A stretch of 17,470 nucleotides of DNA. Origin: JBBQVS01 sp038211295. GTDB taxonomy: Bacteria > Chloroflexota > Ktedonobacteria > Ktedonobacterales > Ktedonobacteraceae. Below are positions 12,426 through 17,470 of the stretch, one piece after another. Under the pieces are notes generated by a model. That model was not told the origin of the DNA, ran no database searches, and saw only the letters and a program-made list of their open reading frames with translations. Both the position numbers and the translations under genes were made by a program. The stretch lies in the NCBI GenBank assembly GCA_038211295.1, contig JBBQVS010000083.1:1-17470 (forward strand), given 5' to 3'. The first letter of the stretch is position 1; the number at the start of each line of letters is the position of its first letter.

Positions 12426-13769
12426 CTCTTGTGTGCCTTGCGTTTCCAACAATATTTCGCGTCGTTCGCGCAAAAAGCTCGCGATTTTTTCCGGCGTCTC
12501 CTCGTCAAGTGCCATGTGTTTGAGTTCACCCAGCACGTGGCTCCATTGCTCTTTGGCAGGCAGATAGCGATTATCGCGCGCGACCAGGTCTTCAAAGATA
12601 CGGCGTTCCAACTCGTGCCACGCGGAACGGTCTCGTCCGTCTAGTTCGCTGTCCTCTGGCACGTAGTCTTGATCGTTTGTGTTATTCGCAATACGCACAT
12701 AGAGCGGCTCGAATGCTACACGTACCATCTCTTCCATTAAGGCAAGGTCGAGCGAGCCGGCATCGAAGCTGAGCGTCCCGATAAGGTGTACCTGCACGAC
12801 AGGGTGTCGTTCAGCGTTGAGATACTTCACGCCCTCGCCGCGACAGTACCTTTCGAGCCGCGTATAGACCGCTTCCGGCCCATCAAGCCCATCAACGTGC
12901 AGATCGTATCGCACAAAAGGGCGGCGATTGCTATTGAGACGTTCGGCATGATGCACCCGTTCTTTGGCGGCGACGTCAATGATGCGTTCGGGGTTATCGG
13001 TATCAATGGTAACATAGTAGTAGCCGCGTGGCTCCCATTGAGACTCTTCCGCGCTACACGTCTCGGTTGAGCCGGGGTTGTATATCCATCCGTCGAATGT
13101 GTAGGGTTTGTGGACGTGACCGAGCGCGAGATAATCAACGCACTCGCGCAGAGGTTGAAAGTTCGCCATTGAAGGCAAGCCCTGAACACGCGCGACGATA
13201 CCCTCAATTCCTGTATGCATCATTAGCAGACGGTACTCAATGCCATTCGCGTCTTCTGTAGCTCGTGCGTCGGTCATGGCCTGCACCATGCCCTCGATGC
13301 TTCGATTGGTTGCAGCTCCCTGCCAGGGTAGCCCATAAACGCGCAAATGTCCACCAACAAGGTCAACATGTGAGCCGCGCATCGTGTCCTGTTGCCACTG
13401 CGCTAGCACGGGTGCGCCGTCCTGCATAATTGGGGCCAGCATAACAATATACCCTTGATAGCACAGAAACTGTAGCCATGATGTACCATCTCGATAATAA
13501 CTGCGGTCATGATTGCCTTCAATCGCAATAACCGGAATATTGCTATCTTTAAGCTTTTTCAATCCTTCAATGGCGTGAATAAGTGTCATTGCGTCAATCG
13601 CACGTTTATTGAAAAGATCGCCCGCGACCACCACAAAATCGACCCGTCGCTCTATCGCGTCGTCAACAATATCCCAGAACACACGACTGAAGTCGTTAAA
13701 GCGTTCATGCACTCCATACTGCTCAAAGCCAAGATGTGTGTCCGCCATATGAATAAAAGAAGCTCGCAT
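12417..13769 (-). CDS. sbcD: SbcD/Mre11-like metallophosphoesterase nuclease
   Basis: A 450-residue calcineurin-like phosphoesterase of the DNA repair exonuclease family (SbcD/Mre11, COG0420). Metal-binding motifs are all present: DTHLG (D10, H12), GDLFN (D51), GNHD (N86, H87, D88), H185 in MMHTG, and GHVH (H218, H220), followed by NPGSTE (231-236). SbcD works with the SMC-like ATPase SbcC to cut DNA ends and hairpins. No sbcC is adjacent here, so the partner must be elsewhere or absent. Residues 290-450 form the family's capping and C-terminal region, less conserved. ATG start with GGAGA 6 bases before. It lies 44 bases downstream of the small membrane protein gene on the same strand. The gene symbol is by family similarity. 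Confidence 0.88.
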   Translation of the reverse strand: MRASFIHMADTHLGFEQYGVHERFNDFSRVFWDIVDDAIERRVDFVVVAGDLFNKRAIDAMTLIHAIEGLKKLKDSNIPVIAIEGNHDRSYYRDGTSWLQFLCYQGYIVMLAPIMQDGAPVLAQWQQDTMRGSHVDLVGGHLRVYGLPWQGAATNRSIEGMVQAMTDARATEDANGIEYRLLMMHTGIEGIVARVQGLPSMANFQPLRECVDYLALGHVHKPYTFDGWIYNPGSTETCSAEESQWEPRGYYYVTIDTDNPERIIDVAAKERVHHAERLNSNRRPFVRYDLHVDGLDGPEAVYTRLERYCRGEGVKYLNAERHPVVQVHLIGTLSFDAGSLDLALMEEMVRVAFEPLYVRIANNTNDQDYVPEDSELDGRDRSAWHELERRIFEDLVARDNRYLPAKEQWSHVLGELKHMALDEETPEKIASFLRERREILLETQGTQELF

Positions 13770-13813
13770 ACCGTGTCTCCAGATACCTCACTAGTAGAAG
13801 ATCGTCCGTTCTC

Positions 13814-14212
13814 TTAACGCGGAGCCGGCCCCGTCACCCACCCGCGCACACTGGCAGCGGCAAGCACAAGCACGGCGATACTGTAGATCAAGATATCGAA
13901 ACGTCTATTTTTACCATTGGTGGTGTACGTGAGGGCGACGGGCAGGGCGAAGACAACAATGCCACCATAGACGTAATGCAACCAGTATAGCCCCTGTCCC
14001 CCGCCGGGCTTCTGGCCCAGCAACACAAGGCTCACGCCTAGTAAGCCCTGAATTCCGCCCAGGATCGCGGTGATGTAGAGCGAGATGTGCCAGGGCCGAT
14101 TGGCCTCAAGCTTTCTGAAGTAAAGAATGAGTCCCCAGACACCCGCGACGATGCCCGCCGTAAAAATCAAAAAGAAATTATAGCCGTGAATTGTAGCAAC
14201 TGTGTCTAACAC
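13814..14212 (-). CDS. Small four-helix membrane protein, possibly CtaA/b561-like
   Basis: A 132-residue hydrophobic protein with four predicted membrane helices (about 9-31, 42-66, 75-95 and 107-125). The frame is open upstream into galU, but the GTG at 14210-14212 has AAGGGGG 6 bases before it and gives MLDTVATIHGYNFF, a sensible membrane protein start. His9, His42 and His78 lie at or near helix ends. The pattern GGIQGLLGVSLVLLG, a short loop, then LHYVYGGIVVFAL is like one four-helix half of heme A synthase (CtaA), where a Gln-Gly-x-x-Gly helix precedes a His-bearing helix. That suggests a heme-binding or quinone-linked role, but this is inference; a generic DUF membrane protein is equally possible. 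It lies between galU and the sbcD-like gene on the same strand. Confidence 0.75.
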   Translation of the reverse strand: MLDTVATIHGYNFFLIFTAGIVAGVWGLILYFRKLEANRPWHISLYITAILGGIQGLLGVSLVLLGQKPGGGQGLYWLHYVYGGIVVFALPVALTYTTNGKNRRFDILIYSIAVLVLAAASVRGWVTGPAPR

Positions 14213-14318
14213 CTTATGCCCCCTTACCTGATTGTGCAGGTATTCTTTTTTAGAACGAAAAAATGGAAATGACTCAGAGGTATCGTCGTGGTCGCGAGCA
14301 TGACACGGACGAGTGGAT

Positions 14319-14341
14319 GTGGCGCGGGCAAGCTGCGCCAC
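14319..14341 (-). terminator. Short GC hairpin after galU
   Basis: GTGGCGC (14319-14325) and GCGCCAC (14335-14341) form a 7-bp GC stem with a 9-base loop, 22 bases past the galU stop. No U-tract follows on the minus strand. It may weaken read-through into the small membrane protein gene. Confidence 0.45.
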
Positions 14342-14363
14342 TACTATGCAGCATTCTACAAAT

Positions 14364-15233
14364 TCACTTTGTTTCCAGTACCTGCCGCATGTACTCGCGC
14401 AGCGCGGGCGCGATGTCGGGACGTTTAAGGGCATAAGCAATATTTGTGGTCAACAGTCCAAGCGGATTACCTGTATCATAGCGTTCGCCCGCGAAACGGA
14501 TGCCGAAGCAACGCCCCTCTTCTGCCTGCATTGCGAGCGCGTCCGTGATCTCTATCTCGCCGCGTTTACTTGGTGGGGTGCGCTCAAGCTTCTCGAAGAT
14601 ATCGGGGGTAAGCAGGTAACGACCAGCGACAGCTTGATCGGACGGTGCCTTCTCAATCGAGGGCTTCTCGACAAGGTGCGTCACCTGCACAACATCCGCG
14701 TTCAGTTCTCGCAGGGCGACAATTCCGTAAGAAGGAATCTGTTCGCTTGGCACAGTGAACAGCGACAGGACGGAACCATGGTGTTTTTCGTACACTTCAA
14801 TCATTTGGGGGAAGCAAGGCGTTTCGGGTGCGACCAACTCGTCGCCGAGCATCACTAGAAATGGCTCGTCGCCAACAAGGTCTTTCGCACACAGGATGGC
14901 ATGTCCCAGGCCAAGAGGCTCCGATTGACGCACGGAGACGTAGGACGCCAACGATTGTGTGCGGCGCAACTCTTCCAGCTCTTTACGCTTGCCCTTGCGC
15001 TCAAGTATGTGTTCCAGTTCAGGGAAGCTATCAAAATGGTCTTCAATCGCGCCCTTGCTGCGACTCACGACCAGAATAATTTCTTCAATCCCTGCGGCAA
15101 CTGCCTCTTCAACCAGATACTGTACAACGGGCTTATCCACCAGTGGTAACATCTCTTTTGGCACAACCTTGCTTGCTGGCAAAACGCGCGTTCCCAGGCC
15201 CGCAATAGGCAGCACCGCTTTACGAATATGCAT
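14364..15233 (-). CDS. galU: UTP-glucose-1-phosphate uridylyltransferase
   Basis: A 289-residue cytosolic enzyme that makes UDP-glucose from UTP and glucose 1-phosphate. The N-terminal nucleotide-binding signature GLGTRVLPASK (12-22) is followed by PKEMLPLVDKPVVQY, then GLGHAILCAKDLVGDEPF and LGDEL (metal and sugar nucleotide site), VEKP, and GEIEITDAL. Length is typical of bacterial GalU. The open frame extends to 15260, but the ATG at 15233 has AGGAGA 5 bases upstream and gives the usual MxIRKAVLPIAG start. UDP-glucose feeds glycans and glycolipids, and could be a donor for the processive glycosyltransferase at 4828-7701. It has its own good promoter upstream. Confidence 0.96.
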   Translation of the reverse strand: MHIRKAVLPIAGLGTRVLPASKVVPKEMLPLVDKPVVQYLVEEAVAAGIEEIILVVSRSKGAIEDHFDSFPELEHILERKGKRKELEELRRTQSLASYVSVRQSEPLGLGHAILCAKDLVGDEPFLVMLGDELVAPETPCFPQMIEVYEKHHGSVLSLFTVPSEQIPSYGIVALRELNADVVQVTHLVEKPSIEKAPSDQAVAGRYLLTPDIFEKLERTPPSKRGEIEITDALAMQAEEGRCFGIRFAGERYDTGNPLGLLTTNIAYALKRPDIAPALREYMRQVLETK

Positions 15234-15320
15234 CTTTCTCTCCTGAACTCTATAGCTCAACCGTTTTTTTGTTGTAGCGAAGGTACTCTAACTACCAAAA
15301 TACCCGTCAGTACCCCCTCT

Positions 15321-15349
15321 ATTGTAGTTGATAACGTGGTACAGGTCAA
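15321..15349 (-). promoter_or_regulatory. Sigma-70 promoter for galU
   Basis: On the minus strand TTGACC (15344-15349), a 17-base spacer and TACAAT (15321-15326) match consensus at 5 of 6 bases each. The start of transcription would be near 15314, leaving an 80-base leader before the galU ATG. Confidence 0.8.
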
Positions 15350-15359
15350 CGTAACCACG
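15335..15359. promoter_or_regulatory. Inverted repeat over the galU -35 region (possible operator)
   Basis: CGTGGT (15335-15340) and ACCACG (15354-15359) are 6-base inverted arms 13 bases apart, straddling the -35 hexamer. A second, overlapping pair, GTTGA (15327-15331) and TCAAC (15346-15350), is also present. Arm length is short, so chance is possible. Confidence 0.3.
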
Positions 15360-15493
15360 ATAGGAACGCGGGGCATGGTGGAGGCTCGCACGCGCTATAC
15401 CCGCTTACCCTCTTGCATGAAAGCAAGCATCTTGAAGATGGAATATACTATAAACAAAAAATAACAGGGTACTTTACAAAGGTGAGGGTGAGC

Positions 15494-16525
15494 ATGGCAG
15501 TACAGGAAAGCTTAAACGTCACGAATGCTATCGAGGTGGAACACCTTGTAAAACGCTACGCGGCGGCGAAGGTGAACGCCGTCGATGATGTAACGTTCGC
15601 GGTCAAGCGTGGCGAGATTTTTGGACTATTAGGCCCCAATGGTGCAGGCAAAACAACCACCATCGGCGTGCTTACCACAAGCGTTGTTCCGTCAAGCGGC
15701 ACGGTTCGCATCATGAATATCGATGTCGCGGCAGACCCGATGAGCGTAAAGCAGCGTATGGCGGTTGTTCCCCAGCAGAGCAATCTTGACCGTAGTCTGC
15801 GGGCGCGTGAGATTTTGACCTTCCACGCGATGTATCATGGTGTGCCAAAAGCCGAGCGTGAGGCGAGGGCCGACGAACTGTTACAGGAGCTAGGTCTGGC
15901 GGATCGCGGCAAAGATGTCGTGCGCCGCTACTCTGGCGGTATGGCGCAACGTCTGATGCTTGCCCGCTCTCTGATGCATTCGCCTGATGTACTGGTGCTA
16001 GATGAACCAACCAACAGCCTTGACCCACAGTCGCGCCTGTTTCTGTGGGATCGTATCCGCTCGCTCAACGCGCAGGGCGTCACGATTCTGCTGACAACGC
16101 ACGATATGGATGAGGCGGATCAGTTGTGCGAGCGCATCGCGATTATGGATCACGGGCGTGTGCTGGTGCTGGATACGCCAACGGAGCTAAAGAAGATCGT
16201 TCCCGGCGGCACACGGCTCGAATTGCGCGTGCGAATGCCAGCGCGGGTTGTAGCTGACAAAGGAGTAGCAACGAGCGATCATTACGTCTTGAACTCTCTG
16301 CGCGAAATGACTGACGCTACCAGTGTTGAAGAGGTTCCCATCAAGGAGGAGGGAGCCGAGCATGATGTAACACTCTATCGGCTCTTCGCGGAAGACGCAA
16401 ATGGGCTTATCGTGGGCGCGACACAGGCGGTGGGACGTATGGGCGCGGAGTTGCGCGACATGCGTATCGTCAAACCGAGTCTGGAAGACGTTTTCATTCA
16501 CCTGACAGGAAGGAATTTACGGTAA
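15494..16525 (+). CDS. ABC-2 exporter ATP-binding protein, DrrA-like
   Basis: A 343-residue ABC ATPase that powers the membrane partner encoded next. Motifs: Walker A GPNGAGKTT (47-55), Q-loop VVPQQ (91-95), signature YSGGM (146-150) in place of LSGGQ, Walker B VLVLDEP (166-172), D-loop SLDP and H-loop His203. The C-terminal 100 residues after about 240 form the extra domain seen in DrrA/CcmA-type drug and lipid exporters. An open frame reaches back to 15413, but the ATG at 15494 is preceded by AGGTGAGGGTGAGC and starts close to the first beta strand as in the family. Only 3 bases separate its stop from the permease ATG, so the two are one operon. Substrate unknown. Confidence 0.95.
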   Translation: MAVQESLNVTNAIEVEHLVKRYAAAKVNAVDDVTFAVKRGEIFGLLGPNGAGKTTTIGVLTTSVVPSSGTVRIMNIDVAADPMSVKQRMAVVPQQSNLDRSLRAREILTFHAMYHGVPKAEREARADELLQELGLADRGKDVVRRYSGGMAQRLMLARSLMHSPDVLVLDEPTNSLDPQSRLFLWDRIRSLNAQGVTILLTTHDMDEADQLCERIAIMDHGRVLVLDTPTELKKIVPGGTRLELRVRMPARVVADKGVATSDHYVLNSLREMTDATSVEEVPIKEEGAEHDVTLYRLFAEDANGLIVGATQAVGRMGAELRDMRIVKPSLEDVFIHLTGRNLR

Positions 16526-16528
16526 ATC

Positions 16529-17395
16529 ATGAGTACCACAACACCCGTTCAAACAACATCGGTCACGTCTCCGACGCCACAGGTGAAGCGGCGCGAGGGA
16601 CGTTTCGCGATAGCCACAACAGCGTTTCTGGCAATTTTACAACGCGATATCTCCGTAACGGGACGCGATTTTATCGCCTTCCTGCTGCAAGTATTGCTCC
16701 AACCATTGTTTTTTCTGTTTATCTTCGGCACGGTACTGCCCGCAATCGGTATCGCCAGGCAGGGCTTTGGCGCGTTGCTGCTGCCCGGCATCGTCGCGCT
16801 CACCGTGATTACTACCGCGATTCAGGGGGTTGCCCTGCCACTTGTACTCGATCTTGGGTTTGCACGCGAGATCGATGACCGCCTGCTTGCTCCGCTACCC
16901 GTGAGCCTTGTTGCGCTCGAAAAGGTCATTTTCGCCGCCATGCGCGGTCTCGTCGCTGGCGCGGTCATCTTTCCACTCGCGTATCTCATTCTCGGTAACG
17001 AATTTCAGGTACGCGCCGATGGTATCGGTGTGATTGTTCTCGTAATGATTTTGGCGGCGTTCGCGGGTGCGTCGCTTGGTATGACTATCGGAACACTTGT
17101 AAGACCGGAACAGATTGGTCTGATGTTCGCGCTGATTCTGACGCCCCTTCTGTTTACGGGGTGTGTGCAGTATCCCTGGGGAACGCTGGGCGTCCTCAAA
17201 TGGTTCCAGATAGTCACGCTGTTCAATCCGCTTACCTATGCCTCCGAGGGGTTACGTTACGCAATGGTTCCGCACTTTCGCGGACAGGAATTACCAACGC
17301 TCTGGCTCGGTTGGGTCTTTCTGGGATTGAGCGCGACTATCGTTGTCTTCTTCGCTATCGGCCTTCAGACATTTCGGCGGCGTGTCGTAAATTAA
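16529..17395 (+). CDS. ABC-2 type permease, DrrB-like
   Basis: A 288-residue membrane partner of the preceding ATPase. A soluble N-terminus (1-45) with a Thr/Pro-rich start is followed by six predicted helices. Family landmarks are LQPLFFLFIFGTVLP in helix 1, the coupling-helix segment REIDDRLLAPLPVSLVALEK, and FTGCVQYPW followed by LFNPLTYASEGLRYAM, the conserved ABC-2 region before the last helix. Two copies would join two ATPase subunits to export a hydrophobic compound; what it carries is not visible. ATG lies 3 bases after the ATPase stop, with AGGAAGGA about 14 bases upstream inside the ATPase gene, so translation is likely coupled. A perfect hairpin follows at 17441. Confidence 0.95.
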   Translation: MSTTTPVQTTSVTSPTPQVKRREGRFAIATTAFLAILQRDISVTGRDFIAFLLQVLLQPLFFLFIFGTVLPAIGIARQGFGALLLPGIVALTVITTAIQGVALPLVLDLGFAREIDDRLLAPLPVSLVALEKVIFAAMRGLVAGAVIFPLAYLILGNEFQVRADGIGVIVLVMILAAFAGASLGMTIGTLVRPEQIGLMFALILTPLLFTGCVQYPWGTLGVLKWFQIVTLFNPLTYASEGLRYAMVPHFRGQELPTLWLGWVFLGLSATIVVFFAIGLQTFRRRVVN

Positions 17396-17440
17396 ACGGA
17401 ATCGAATTACGTTAAAGTTTCCAATAAAAGTTGTGTGCAG

Positions 17441-17470
17441 CTAACTATTCGCATTTCTGCGAATAGTTAG
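17441..17470 (+). terminator. Perfect 12-bp hairpin after the ABC operon
   Basis: Arms CTAACTATTCGC (17441-17452) and GCGAATAGTTAG (17459-17470) pair completely around the loop ATTTCT, 45 bases after the permease stop. The hairpin ends on the last base of the window, so any U-tract is out of sight. Confidence 0.7.

Noticed and set aside
14237..14262. T-run / A-run inverted repeat (TTTTTT-N6-AAAAAA) upstream of the small membrane protein gene
   Set aside because: It is low-complexity AT sequence forming only a weak A-T stem; no terminator or operator role can be supported.
14213..14440. Longer form of the small membrane protein, starting inside galU
   Set aside because: The extra 76 residues are read from galU in another frame plus the intergenic hairpin; the GTG at 14212 has an excellent Shine-Dalgarno.
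14313..14858. 181-codon plus-strand open frame opposite galU
   Set aside because: galU is certain on the other strand, and this frame has no recognisable motif or ribosome binding site.
1..17470. Mobile elements, CRISPR arrays, tRNA/rRNA genes, toxin-antitoxin or phage-defence genes
   Set aside because: None seen on either strand: no transposase or integrase motifs, no spaced direct repeats beyond the coding module duplication, and no tRNA-like cloverleaf in the intergenic regions read by eye.

Overview
The window is an ordinary chromosomal stretch, moderate in GC and densely coding. It probably comes from the Chloroflexota, with class Ktedonobacteria as the best guess. This rests on the mix of genes: an rpmH-rnpA-yidD-yidC cluster with no dnaA beside it, a large secreted beta-propeller protein carrying actinobacterial-style glycoside-hydrolase-associated modules, a class A PBP with the FWSNSGVD variant of the GT51 motif, and DrrAB-type ABC genes. 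The taxonomy is inference from protein style only.

Layout. (1) Positions 1-921, minus strand: the ribosomal protein L34 / RNase P protein / YidD / YidC cluster, driven by a consensus sigma-70 promoter (TTGACA, 17-bp spacer, TATAAT). rpmH has only 44 codons and yidC is cut by the left edge. (2) 1171-4744, plus strand: a large exported PQQ-like beta-propeller protein with two tandem C-terminal modules, then a small Cys-lipoprotein; each is followed by a strong hairpin. (3) 4828-7701, minus strand: a polytopic family 2 glycosyltransferase of the cellulose/hyaluronan synthase type, extended by a His-rich linker and a second membrane domain resembling GT-C enzymes. (4) 8024-12425, plus strand: a class A penicillin-binding protein, an SDR oxidoreductase and glycerol-3-phosphate dehydrogenase GpsA. 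(5) 12417-15233, minus strand: galU, a small four-helix membrane protein and an SbcD/Mre11-like nuclease, with a good promoter upstream of galU. (6) 15494-17395, plus strand: an ABC-2 exporter pair (ATPase and permease), followed by a hairpin that ends on the last base of the window.

How the genes relate. Much of the window serves the cell envelope. YidC and YidD insert membrane proteins. GalU makes UDP-glucose, a possible donor for the processive GT2 enzyme. The PBP builds peptidoglycan and GpsA makes the phospholipid backbone. The beta-propeller protein and lipoprotein are exported, and the ABC pair probably exports a small molecule or lipid-linked compound. Nothing ties these into one dedicated pathway. 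I see no mobile element, CRISPR array, tRNA, rRNA, toxin-antitoxin or defence system.

I did not find a convincing undescribed system. The points most worth a second look are the GT2 plus GT-C-like fusion with a His-rich linker and no acidic residue in its first predicted outer loop, the recent-looking duplication in the beta-propeller protein (59 identical bases at a 588-bp period), the strong gene-end hairpins without a U-tract, and the small CtaA-like membrane protein between galU and sbcD. Several start codons were moved downstream of the longest reading frame because a Shine-Dalgarno sequence and family N-termini favour the later start.
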